Assembly (NCBI GenBank): GCA_963922205.1
Contig: CAWUHX010000169.1
Span: 434,001-498,000 of the forward strand
Source of the DNA: Romanomermis culicivorax
Taxonomy: Eukaryota; Nematoda; Enoplea; Mermithida; Mermithidae
DNA length: 64,000 bases
Direction of reading: 5' to 3'
The notes under the pieces are model-generated. The model did not search any database and had not been told where the DNA came from. It was given only the letters and a program-made list of their open reading frames with translations. A program made the translations under genes and the position numbers. The stretch's first letter is position 1; each line of letters opens with the position of its first letter. Shown here piece by piece: positions 10,692-21,595 of the stretch.

Positions 10692-11310
10692 TGTTGGGCA
10701 CCCTGTTGATGGCGATTCGTGTGGGGAAATCGACATGCAAATCGGACAAATGGACGACCAGCGGCGCAGACATTTGCATAGAAGTGGAGCGCCAAAGAAA
10801 GACCAAAAAAGATAGTGAAAATCATTGTTTACTATTCTCGTATTTTTTATAATATTTTCGTTTATATTGCTGGCGTCCATTAAACTATTTCCCAGCACTT
10901 CGACTTTATTTACATATTATCAACTGTGGTGTAGCCACATTCTTTTTAGTATTTCGCGGGAATTATTGTTTAACATATTCGTTTTTTATTTAGATCATTC
11001 GTATCGGCGAAGGCAGAGGGCCAGAGGCCCAGGCGCCAGCTTGCACCAAGTAAGCTTTGGGAAACCCTTTAAGGGTTATACTCAAGTAAGTTTATCCCTG
11101 AGGGGATTCCTTGTCTCAGCTAGGAGACTGCGGAGCTCTTTGGTGAGGCCCCGCATTTAAGTTTTAAGCAATCTTTGTTGTTGTAGGTCGGGGATAATCG
11201 GACTGTTGCACTATCACCGAGGCTTAGCCAAGGGATTAGTTCTAACAGGTCAGATCAGACCCGAAGCCTCAATCTTCTCTTACGCCTCTCAAGAAAAGAC
11301 CTGCACAACA
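10692..11310 (+). repeat. LTR, family 2 (3' LTR with internal sequence retained)
   Basis: A 619-bp segment beginning TGTTGGGCACCCTG and ending CTGCACAACA. A similar copy lies in reverse orientation at 24904-25486, sharing the start (GGGCACCCTG), an internal block around GGCGCAGACA/TTTGCATAG and the 3' block around GGACTGTTGCAC and ATTAGTTCTAAC. It is preceded by the same GAGGGA internal end as LTR family 1. The two LTR families share only short motifs, such as ATTTGCATAGA, and so are related but distinct. Confidence 0.8.
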
Positions 11311-14304
11311 AACAAACAAGATGGAAATTTCAGCTATAATGAGTTATTTTTTTAATTTTTGAGTTGAATTTTGTATTTCTAAATGTCAAATTTCAAATTT
11401 GAGTTATTTTTTGGGTCATCTATTGTAAGATAGGTGATAAAACGTTAATGTATATCCATAGTACATAAAATGTACATATTATTACTGTATAAAATTTCAT
11501 TTTATGATTTATTTTCTCAAGTGTGTCTGGTTCTCCTAATATTGACACTTCTATACATTCTTTTGAAGTGTTGCACAAAGTATTTTGTTTTTGGACATTC
11601 CTGCACCCAAAAATCACTAATGATCCAATTGGGGAAATCGGTACATAATAAATTCCCACATCGGCACCTGGCCCCATAACCCACTTGAGGCACTTGAAAC
11701 ACACCTTTCTAATAAATACAGTATTCCCCCCCAAAGTCTTAAAAACACCTGTCATGCAATAAAATGTAGAAACTCCAGTCTCAAGTGGACAGTAGCTGCC
11801 ATTGCATTACGGAAGCATTATACATAGTTAGCAATAAGGAAGCACATAGGTGTGGCTAAGCTTAGGATAAACCCGAAGCACACAGGCAGAGAAACTAAGC
11901 ATAAAACTAAAAGGCGTGGTTATGCATACTATAGTCCAAAAGCATGGTTAATCAAGCATACAGTATATGGAAGCGGCTAAAGCAAAGCAACAGTTGGCTG
12001 GAAGAATTACGGAAGCAAACCCCCCACCGACTAAAGGTGTAGTCTAAAGGAAGGGGTATAAAAGAAGGAAGCATAGTGAAAATAGTTAGTTTTTGTATTT
12101 CTCGAATTCGTGTTGTAAACCTAATTCGTGTATCGCATGAAATTGGAAAAGCATTCATTGATCCTGGAAGCTAATCGTACAGCTGTCAGTGACGTCATTC
12201 TTAGTTATTATCATATTATTGCCATAGTTTGTTGTCGTATTGTTACACTTCAGGTGCCTCGTTGGTCATCTAATTGGATCATAGTTTTCACCAAGTAAAA
12301 GTATCATAGGATTAGAGTGAGAACCGACCAATTCCCTCATTTGAGTGTTACACTATAATGGAAAAAAATTTTAAGAAGCTGTTAAATTTTCACACATTGC
12401 TAGATTTTGTATAAATATTCTTGAATTTCGACCTGTAAAATTTAATTTTTTTGATTGTCTCATTATATGAAAGTCATGTGTTTTATTACCCCAAGAACAA
12501 TGAATAGAAAGTCAATACTTGTCACATTAAAGGAATTTGGAGCCATGTCACATTAACTGAAATTGGGACAATCACATTGATGGGAAGAAACCCATGCCAT
12601 ATTGGTGAAAATATGGCCATGTCACTGTGAGTGACACACTGTGACCCCGTTGGGGTGGCTCGCTTTATATTCATTTCGGGAACCTAACCCAGCTGGTACT
12701 GGCTATAGGAGAGCCTATAGGGTACCTCCGGTGCAGTCCTTGGGTTCTGCTGTAGAGTAATGGACAATACTGCTGGGTCAGGGGTGGCAATCCCTAGTCC
12801 CATTCAGTAAGAATGAAGGACAAGGCCATTTGTGTAATGGCCTACTGTAGGGGACCTGATTGTAAACGTAAAATCCCATTTTTGGCCCTAAGCCAAAGGG
12901 TTCAAGGGCTACTCTAACTGAGGCGATTCTCAAGGGGAAACCGGCTTAGGAAAAGGGCTCCCACAGATACACCCTCAACAACAATAATCCCCTGAGAAGA
13001 CTTACCTAGTCCTGTTCTCAACTATGACTCGGCATGGGGGTGATGGGTTCATGGGGTTCACAGATTCTGGGAGGATGGGAATGGGGGGTGACAGCTGTCC
13101 GGTTCGAGTTCGGCGCTGGGTGTACTGTAAAAAGGGTCTGCAGGCGACACAAGCAATCCACTAATGGAGTGGCGGAGAAGGTACTATGCAAGAGATGCAG
13201 GAATGCAGGCAGCGAATATGGACATGAAGACATATGCAAATTTATTCGAAAATACAGGCAGCGGACGCAATGCATGTAAATTAATATAGAAAGAGTTGAA
13301 GGATGCAAGACGCAGAGCTAGATGCAAAGGAAAACGATGTAGGCCCTGAAATTAGTACAAAACTAATGAAACAGGCCTTTACCTACAGTACCTACAGAAT
13401 GCCCTGGGCGGAGCTAACAATACCCAAGCTAACTCCTGCAGCGGAAATCATTGCAGAAAATGCCTATGGTCACAGACATTTTCCAGTTCGAATACGTTAT
13501 TGGGGAGTTTCACTCTCCATGCTAAACATATGGACGTCTTCTAGAGAGAATCTCCAAACTAGTCGTTTCATGTTGTGAAACATTGCTAGTTTTATACTGA
13601 TAAGAGGTGCACGTAATGCTCCAATTAAGGCCATGAGCTCGTAGAGCTTATCTTGGCAGAAATTCTAACTAATGGGTTACATACCGTAGTCTATGTGCGC
13701 AATGGAAAAATAACAAAACGCAACGGAAATGAAAACACAAAATGAAACAGAAACGAAACACAAAAATGCACACTAGAATCCATATAAAATATAAAGAACG
13801 AAACGCAAAAATAAGAGTAAGTGACTGTTAAACAAAAAGTGGCGAAAAACATAAGTATTGGCATGATGTGAATCACGTGACGTTGGGCAAAATTGATCGT
13901 CACGTGGCATACTGAAGAATAATAAATTCACATTGGCAAAAAGATCTGCAAAATCTCATATTTCATGAGAAAATTCAGTTTATGCAGATGAGAGAACGGC
14001 CACAAAAAAGGTCAAAGCTGTAAAATGCTACCAGTACAATATCCGTGAAGGAATACAAAACATGATGGAAAAAAGATGTGACATTATAATGTGCAAAATT
14101 CCAATAAACGGCGCACCAAAAAAACCTGAAAAAGCCGAACGTCGCTTCATTCATTGGAAAAAATTACGGTCCATAATGACGGTGTGATATTATTCTGGGT
14201 CGATTCGGCTCGATGAGCAAGTTTTTACTGTTATGATGTAGTCACCAAACCTTTACTGTAGTACAGAATATTGCGTCGAGTGAGTTTTTTTTGTTGTTTT
14301 GGAT
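11311..14304. other. Repeat-rich non-coding stretch, mostly unrecognised
   Basis: No reliable gene. 11765-12354 has LTR-like features (listed separately). 12480-12650 shows degenerate repetition of GTCACATTAA-like words. 12640-13580 is GC-richer and carries two short open frames (13034-13279 and 13303-13578) with a C-x2-C...H...C pattern in the first. I do not recognise them, and they may be the remains of a retroelement. 13690-14240 is A-rich without features. Confidence 0.4.
11765..12354 (+). repeat. LTR-like segment with TATA box, uncertain
   Basis: Begins TGTAGAAACTCC and ends GAGTGTTACA (590 bp), with a good TATA box (GGTATAAAAGAAGG at ~12055) followed by promoter-downstream-like sequence. 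Flanking 4- and 5-mers do not match and there is no second copy in the window, so the boundaries are tentative. Confidence 0.3.
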
Positions 14305-15220
14305 CAGTGTTTTTTTTTGTGCCAAAACATGGTTTTTGGCACAAAAAAAATTTTGGAATGGCACAAAAAATTTTGAGCGTTTGTGCCAATTGGCACAAAA
14401 TTTTTGGCTGATCAAACATTAAATTTCCTTGATTTTTAGACGTTTCAAGGACTGAAAATGCAAAAAATTTTCGGCGCTCCGCGCCGATCAGCGTTTTTTT
14501 TTTTGTGCACGGACATTTGTGCCAATCGGCACAAGAAGCCAAAAAAATTTGTGCCAATGGCACAAAAAATTTTTTCTATTAGAAATATTCTGAAAACTGC
14601 GGAAAAGTTTTAGGCCTAAAATTTTGATGGAAAGTTAACGTTTTACACATTACTTTTTTGTAAAAATCGTGCCCTACCTATTTTTCAGCTAACCATGTCA
14701 GTTAGATAAGAAAAAACTGTGCGGGAAAATAGTTCACAACGACTGAAAAAGGAATGGATGCTGAGAAAATTTAAATAACTCTAGAATTGTTCAGGAAATT
14801 CAAACATTACTAACGATATCGATTTTTCTGTTATTCTATTTGAATCAATCAAACACAAAAAGTGAGAATTTCAGTTTTAAATCCATATTTGACTGAATGA
14901 ACAGAGAATATTCAGAATTTTCTTTTCATCCATCATTCCATTCGTGTTGACATTGACAGCCTATAGAGTTTGCTCCTCGAAGAGGAATCGTCCGCGTTCG
15001 GGTCAAATATACAAATAGAAAATATTATATTCGTTGACTCGGCGCTAAGCGCCGAAAGTTTTTCACATTTTCAGCCCCTAAGACGTCTAAAAATCAAGGA
15101 AATTTAATGTTTGACCAACCAAAAATTTTTGTGCCAATTGGCACAAACGCTCAAAATTTTTTGTGCCATTCCAAATTTTTTTGTGCCAAAAACCATGTTT
15201 TGGCACAAAAAAAAACACTG
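14305..15220 (+). mobile_element. Palindromic GGCGCC-type DNA element with long inverted ends (family P)
   Basis: Starts CAGTGTTTTTTTTTGTGCC and ends GGCACAAAAAAAAACACTG. The inverted ends extend tens of bases through the GCCAAAACATGG / CCATGTTTTGGC block. Many GTGCCAATTGGCAC-type palindromes and two GGCGC...GCGCC hairpins (near 14475 and 15043) are present. No coding capacity. The CAGTG...CACTG ends fit a hAT-type non-autonomous element, but the flanking octamers do not match, so later rearrangement is likely. Other copies are the inverted one that follows (15221-16250) and a right half ending at 24228. Confidence 0.65.
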
Positions 15221-16250
15221 GCGCCGAATCAATGAATATCATAATATTTCCTACTCGTAATATTTGACCCGAACGCGAACGATTTCTCCTCGAACAGTGT
15301 ACCAGTATTGTTGCAGCAAACTTCATACGCTGTCAATGACTGATGAACGAAAAGAAATTCTGAATATTCTCTGTTCATTCAGTCAGATTCAGATTTAAAA
15401 CTGAAATTCTTACTTTCTGTGTTTGATTAATTCAAACAGAAAAATCGATATAATTGGTGGAATGTTCGGACCGAAAATCCACAAAATTTTACACGTTATT
15501 TCCTCTAGTATTTACATTGTTAATAAGATATTCGTAGTCGAAAATTGAATCAATTTGATCATCAATTAATTCTAGAGCCCAAATTTTCTCGGCATCTCAT
15601 TTCTTTTTGAGTCGCCGCGAACTATTTTCTTGCACAGTTTTTTCTTATCTCACTGACATGATTAGCTGAAAAATAGGTAAGGGCTGGGCAGGGCACGATT
15701 TTTACAAAAAATTAATGCGGTTGAACTTAGCCTTAATTCATACCTGTAAGACCTCCGACCAGTTGGAGGGGGGGGTTAAATCCGAAATTTTTTGGGGGGG
15801 GGGGGGTAGGAAAAAGTCGAAATTTTTCCCAAAAAAGGCCAAAAAACATACACTTTTTTTGAAAATTTTTTTAATTTTTTCTAAACTGGGGGGGGGGAAA
15901 TGATTTTGGGTACAGGGTTGGCCGAGTTGGGGGGGTCCCCCCCCCAAGTACAGGTATGCCTTAATTTATATTTTTATCAAAACTTTTGGCCAAAAATCTT
16001 TCCACAGTTTTCAGTATATGTTTCTAGTAGAAAATTTTTTTTTGTGCCATTGGCACAAATTTTTTTGGCCTCTTGTGCCAATTGGCACAAATGTCCGTGC
16101 ACAAAAAAAACGCTGTTTTGGATTGGCACAAAAAATTTTGAGCGTTTGTGCCCATTCGCACAAAATTTTTGGCTGGTCGGATATTAAATTTTCTTGATTT
16201 TTAGACGTTTTAGGGTCTGGAAACGCAAAAAATTTTTGGCGCTTGGCGCC
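15221..16250 (-). repeat. Inverted partial copy of family P, head-to-head with the previous copy
   Basis: Reading the minus strand reproduces the core of 14305-15060: the block with GAATGAACAGAGAATATTC, the ATCGATTTTTCTG block, the AGATAAGAAAAAACTGTG block, the GAAAACTG block and the GTGCC/GGCAC repeats. The two copies together form a ~1.9-kb imperfect palindrome centred near 15220, interrupted by the mini-element at 15739-15958. Confidence 0.65.
15739..15958 (+). mobile_element. Poly-G mini-element, family A (hAT-like MITE), complete
   Basis: A 220-bp element with CATACCTGTA ... TACAGGTATG inverted ends and long G and C runs inside. It is flanked by a perfect 8-bp duplication, CCTTAATT, at 15731-15738 and 15959-15966. 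Eight-bp duplications point to the hAT superfamily (P or Merlin elements are alternatives). It has no coding capacity and is mobilised, if at all, by a transposase encoded elsewhere. It sits inside the inverted copy of family P. Confidence 0.85.
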
Positions 16251-16279
16251 GCATACATATAATATTAATCAAGGTAAAG

Positions 16280-16510
16280 CATACCTGTACTTGGGGGGGG
16301 ACCCCTCCCCCCCAACTCGGCCAACCCCTGTACCCAAAATCATTTCCCCCCAACCCCCCCCCCCCCCAGTTTGGAAAAAATTAAAAAAATTTTCAGAAAA
16401 AGTGTATATTTTTTGGGCCTTTTTTTTTGGAAAAATTTTGACTTTTTCCTCCCCCCCCCCAACTGGTCGGAGGTCTTACAGGTATGCCCCCAAGTACAGG
16501 TATGATAGCA
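16280..16510 (-). mobile_element. Poly-G mini-element, family A, reverse orientation, rearranged end
   Basis: CATACCTGTACTTGG at the left and GGTCTTACAGGTATG at the right are the two family A ends in reverse order. A second short AAGTACAGGTATG follows at ~16493, so the right end is duplicated or overlaps another copy. No matching target duplication is found. Confidence 0.65.
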
Positions 16511-16957
16511 GGGTTGGCAAAAACCAAACTTTTGAAATTTCGACTTTTTGGTTTTTTTAGTGGTTTTTAATGGTTTTTCAATGGTTTTTAGGTTTTTATA
16601 TGATTTTTTTTGTGGTTCATTATTTTATGTGTCATTATTTTAATGCTATAGGAAATCCCTATTATAGCAATAGAAATAACAGTAATGATATATGCTATGT
16701 TTATTCGATAATCTGTAACAGCATTTTGGACTCAGATAATTTTTTTTGTATACAGTAATTTTTATTATTGTATCAACAACCATATACATTAATTTATTTA
16801 TCGTATTATGTTTTTGGCTTTTTGGGGAAAAAATTTCGACTTTTTTTCGACCCCATCCCCCAAAATTTCGGATTTACCCCCCCCCCCCCCCCCCCCCAAC
16901 TGGTCGGACCTCTTACAGGTATGGCAGTGAGATAAGAAAAAAACTGTTCAAGAAAAC

Positions 16958-17181
16958 CATACCTGTAAGACCTCCGACCAGTTGGGGAGGGGTAAATCCG
17001 AAATTTTGGGGGGAGGGGGGTAGAAAAAAGTCGAAATTTTTCCCAAAAAAGGCCAAAAAACATACACTTTTTTGGCAAATTTTTCTAATTTTTTCCAAAC
17101 TGGGGGAGGGTTGGGGGGGTAAATGATTTTGGGTACAGGGTTGGCCAAGTTGGGGGGGTCCCCCCCCCAAGTACAGGTATG
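16958..17181 (+). mobile_element. Poly-G mini-element, family A, complete
   Basis: A 224-bp copy with CATACCTGTA / TACAGGTATG ends and a perfect 8-bp target duplication, AAGAAAAC (16950-16957 and 17182-17189). Internally it repeats the 15739 copy: GACCTCCGACCAGTTGG, a G run, AAAAAGGCCAAAAAAC and a second G/C run. It lies in family P sequence and directly abuts a further copy. Confidence 0.87.
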
Positions 17182-17188
17182 AAGAAAA

Positions 17189-17744
17189 CATACCTGTAAT
17201 TGGGGGGGGGGGGGGGGGGTTGGGGCAGTGTTTTTTTCGCACGAGCTGTTTTGCACAGTGCAAAAAAATCACCAAAAAAGTTTTGCATGCTAAAAAATTT
17301 TTTGTGTGTACTATACTAAAATGTACCAAAATGCGTCTTTTCTATATGAAAACACCAAATTTTTTTTCACATTTAATAAAAGTTTTTTTTGCACAGTGCA
17401 AAAAAACACTGGTTCGGGGGACCCCCCTCAACTTGGCCAACCATATACCCACCCCCTCCCCCCCAGTTTGGAAAAAATTGGCAAAAAAGTGTGTTTTTGG
17501 CCTTTTTGGGAAAAATGATGATAATAATATTTTAGTCGATAGTCGATTGTAAAAAGAATACAAAAAAACAGATGATAGAGAAAAAAATGTAATACAGATT
17601 AATGAAATGTAATAATTGACTATACAGTCGACTGAAGGCGAAAAAAAATGTGCTGACACAGACGCCTAAAATTTCGACTTTTTTCGACCCCCTCCCCCAA
17701 AATTCTGGATAAATCCCCCCAACTGGTCGGACCTCTTACAGGTA
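17189..17744 (+). mobile_element. Family A copy interrupted by later insertions
   Basis: Starts CATACCTGTAATT followed by an ~18-base G run and ends GGTCGGACCTCTTACAGGTATG at 17744, next to CAAGAAAA, which nearly repeats the left flank GAAGAAAA. It contains a 186-bp insert at 17226-17411 (CAGTGTTTTTTT ... AAAAAAACACTG, imperfect 8-mer flanks GGTTGGGG / GTTCGGGG) and a second AT-rich insert at about 17517-17675. Confidence 0.6.
17226..17411 (+). mobile_element. Short CAGTG...CACTG element nested in family A
   Basis: 186 bp with inverted ends CAGTGTTTTTTTCGCAC and GTGCAAAAAAACACTG, consistent with a hAT-type MITE. It contains the TGTACCAAAATGCGTCTTTT block that also occurs in the 1-kb element at 18577, so the two are related. 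Confidence 0.6.
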
Positions 17745-18068
17745 TGCAAGAAAATGGATCACGATGACTATCAAAGAAATGGAATGCTGAGAAAATTCAA
17801 ATAGTAAGCTTCACACAACAAAAATTTCGTACCCGTGGTACCCGTTTATTCATTACCCAGGTACCCGAATTACCCGGGTACATGTTAAAATGAGTTGTAA
17901 TGTTAATGTACATATATAATATTAGACATCGGTCTAATATTATATATTAACACTGTGAAAACTGTGAAAATAGAATGATGCATTACACACACCCCGTAGT
18001 CCCTGCTACATAATATTTTTCAACAGGAACTTTATACAATTTTATACAATTTTCAGGACTTTATACAA

Positions 18069-21000
18069 TTGAAAGAGAAAATAGTCAAAATACGAACAAA
18101 AACAAAGGAAAATGCAGAAAAAAGCATGCAGAAAGTACAAGAAAAAGTCAAACAAAATCCACAAAACATAAGTCTAAGGGAAGAATATAAGGAAAGAAAA
18201 AACGAATATGAAGTCATAGTTAAAGAAGAAATTAAAGAAAAGTTGATAAAAACTCATTATAGTGATATCTTAGTGGATCGTTGCTCTCTGGCTACAGCCA
18301 AAATGATGCAAAAAAAGTCTGCAGTAAAAGTAAAATTAAATGTGCAGATGGAAGATTAATTGAGGACCAACTTGAAGTTTTAGAAGAATACAGAAAACAA
18401 TATGAAAAATTATTCAAATCTAACAAGGTAGACAAACAACAAAAAAAATTGTTTTTGGAAAAAGGCTCTACTTCTAAATTGAATACAGAGGAAAATGAGA
18501 GGTTAAATGAAGAGATATCAGAACAAGAAATTAGGGATGCTATTTTTTCATTGAAAAAAGGAAAAGCCCCTGGGGGCAGTGTTTTTTTTTGGTCAAAACT
18601 TTTTTCCACAAATGTGGAAAGGGGTCAAATTTTTTTTCCACATGTGGAAAAAAATTTTTTTCGTCTTAAAATCCGTTTTTTTTTTTGGCTTAAAAATGCT
18701 CACAGACGCTTTATCGCACATTTTTTGAGCTTTTTCAAGCCTTCCGGTGTTTTTAGAGAAGGTTAATTCATTAAAATTGGAGAAAAAATTGAAATGTTCT
18801 GACTTAAAAGCCTAATCTACAAGCATTGATGAACAAATTTTTCTAGCAAACTATCCAAGAGCATAATTGACCTGAATTACACAAGAAATCAATGGTCGAG
18901 TCCTCTATGATGACAAGTGAAAGCCCAAAAAAGATGGTACTTTCCGGCGCCGAGCGCCGGAAAATTTTTTGGGTATATTGACATTCTGGGATGCTGGAAA
19001 ATCATTCTTCTGAACATTTATTTCAAGAATTAGATTGTAATTTAGTGTTTAAGACTCGTAATTTCTAGAATTTTACTTGAAAAATTTTAAAATCTGTAAT
19101 TTATTTGTAAACCATCATGAACTTGGTCGAAAATATATGAGTATGAAGAGTATAAATTTCCGAAAGATATTTCCAAGAAGCTTTTGAATTGATTTTAGGT
19201 TAGCAAAGAAATAATCCCATCATAAATCATAGAGACTTGACCTGTATTGATCTTTCTCAAAACGAAAAAATGCGAATCTCCATTAAATATTATGATAAAA
19301 TGTTGAAGATTACCAATTAAAACATGAGATACTACGTTTAATATGATGAAAACTATTATAGATTAAGTGATAAATGAAGGTAGACATGATAAAAGCTGCG
19401 CCTGAGCTACTTAATGAATAATGATTATTATTAAAGTTATAACCGGCGCGAAGCGCCGGAAAATTTTGAGATTTGGACCTCCTACAATGCACCAAAATGC
19501 ATCTTTTCAATATGAAAACCCCAAATTTTTCTTCCACATTTGTGGAAAGACCTCAAAAATTTTTTCCACATTATAGTGCAAATGTGGAAAAAAACAGTGC
19601 CTGGGGGTGATGGAATTCCATCAGAATTTTATCAAAAATTTGTTGATCTTTTGGTCCCTTTCTTTAAAAAAATGTTGACAGCAATGTATGGTTCAAAAAC
19701 ATTGGGCAGTTCAATGTACCAAGGTGTAATTTCACAGATCTATAAGGGGGAAAAAGATAAATCAGAAAGGACTAGTTGGAGACCAATAACAATGTTAAAT
19801 GTAGACTACAAAATATTAGCAAAAATTCTAGTAAATAGACTAAAAAGAATAATGCCAAAAATTGTACATGAAGATCAAACGTGTGCTGTTAAGGAAAGAG
19901 ATATTAGAGACGGACTACTAAGAATATATAATTTAATAAATTATTTGAATGAAACAAAAAATCAGGAATAATAGTATCACTAGATCATATGTCTGCCTTT
20001 GACATAATTGAATGGAAATATGTTTTTGATACACTAAAATATTTTAATATTAGTGAAAAATATATAAATTGGATTAGAATAATTTACAAAAATGGATATG
20101 CAAATTCAGCCTTAATAATAAACGGCTATGAAACTTTCCTATTCAAAGTGACCCGAGGCATAAGACAAGGGTGCCCTTTGTCTCCTCTCTTGTATGTCCT
20201 AGTCTCAGAAACAGTTTGTAATTATTTAAGGGAGGAAATATCAGTCAAAGGACTACGCCTATTAGGAAAGGAATATAAGGTAAACTGTTATGCAGATGAT
20301 ACAAACTTTTTTGTTGAGGATTTAAAATCAATTAGCACAATTTTTAAGGTATATGATAGGTTTCAAAAAGCTAGTGGTGCAACTCTAAAGAAGGAAAAAA
20401 CTTAAATACTTTGTATAGGAGACAGTGAAAAACAAGTTAAGGAAAGTGATTTTGGAGAATATGTTTGTGAAAAATTGAAAATTTATGGAATTTATTTTGA
20501 TAAACAAGGAACAGACTGTAAGGAGAACTTAAAGCTACTAAAGGAAGAGATCAACAGATTCAAGGGTAACTTAGCCTCAAGTAAAACATCCTACTATGCA
20601 AGAGCTAAGATAATTGACACATATTTTTTATCAAAATTGTGGTATTCTTCCCTTTTTTTGCAAAATTAGTTCAGGTTTTTTAAAAATGATAGAAAAATTC
20701 ACTGCAAATTTCATTTGGTCCAATAAATCAAATAGGAATCTTGTGGCTACTGCTAAGCTTAAACTACCTACATCAGTGGGGGGTTTGGGTTTGGCTGATA
20801 TAGAGACAAAAGTTAGAGCAATGAGCTTAATGCTTCGAATTAGATGTCAGAAAAAGGACTTTGGTAATATTTTTTGGTTCTTTATAGATAAGGTAAAAGA
20901 TAAAACAAAACGACAATTGAGCAGAACCAGTGCCCCTGAATTATATAAGAGGATTAGATTAGCAGAAATTGAATCAAAAATATGTAGAACTTTTGGATAA

Positions 21001-21595
21001 TATGCGAATTGGGCTAAATAATCAAACTCTGAATTTGGATCAAATTTCTACAAAATTACTTTGTTTTCAACTAACAAAGGATAAAGTACAAAATTTAGAG
21101 CCAAAAATAACAAGATATTGGGAATTGAAATTGGGCGTAAATTCTAATGTAATGAAAAATCTTTCGAGTATAGGACCTGTGAAATTTGCAGACGGATATA
21201 CGAGAAATTTGCATTTTTCTATAATTCATAGATTTTTACTTACAAGATCAAAAATCAATCATATGAGTCCAAGCTCAAATCGGAATTGTAAGTTCTGTTT
21301 AGCCTTAAATGTTGAGGAAAGAGAGGATGTTTTCCACGCATCAGTTACCTGTCCGAGAGTTTCAGAAATATGGGTAAAAATTGCACAAATTTTGAAGAAA
21401 CTTGATAATAACTTTTCCTTAGAAATTGAAAACTTTATTTTTGGGGTAAAACCGAAATTTGTTTCCAAGGATAAAACCATACTAGCAAATTTATTCATAC
21501 AAATTGCTCAAAAAAGTATCTGGCAAACAAGAATGACTTTTGAGAATAAAAGCAAACAAAAAGATCCTTGGGAAATTTTTAAAAAAAATTTCTAG
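18069..21595 (+). pseudogene. LINE reverse transcriptase (L1/Tx1-like), degenerate and split
   Basis: Remains of a non-LTR retrotransposon ORF2 without an endonuclease domain (5' truncated). The N-terminal part (18069-18576) has lysine-rich helices and the KKGKAPG block that opens RT. After the insertion at 18577-19599 the frame continues with DGIPSEFYQ, the RPITMLNVDYKI block, SLDHMSAFD (first catalytic Asp), RGIRQGCPLSPLLY and the catalytic YADD motif (about nt 20288-20300). The C-terminal part carries CKFCLAL...FHASVTCP, a zinc-finger-like motif typical of L1/Tx1 elements, and W-rich helices. Stops and frame changes occur near 18359, 19971, 20405, 20669 and 21000. It cannot encode an active enzyme. 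The family call rests on the block pattern RxIxMLN and YADD. Confidence 0.85.
18577..19599 (+). mobile_element. 1,023-bp hAT-like non-autonomous element inside the LINE RT
   Basis: Starts CAGTGTTTTTTTTTGGTC and ends GGAAAAAAACAGTG. It is flanked by a perfect 8-bp duplication, CCTGGGGG (18569-18576 and 19600-19607). Removing the insert and one duplicate leaves the RT frame continuous across the junction, which independently confirms both boundaries. Inside are GGCGC/GCGCC hairpins (18950-18962 and 19443-19460) and CCACA..TGTGG palindromes near both ends. No transposase. Diverged relatives lie at ~22290-23590 and ~24840-25620. Confidence 0.88.

Noticed and set aside
11420-11755. Minus-strand open frame of 111 codons with several Cys
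   Set aside because: No recognisable domain and located in repeat sequence; kept only as part of the unrecognised stretch.
13095-13125. tRNA-like B box (GGTTCGAGTTC)
   Set aside because: No fitting A box, acceptor stem or anticodon arm could be drawn around it.
14297-15228. 8-bp target duplication around the first family P copy
   Set aside because: Flanks TTTTGGAT and GCGCCGAA do not match.
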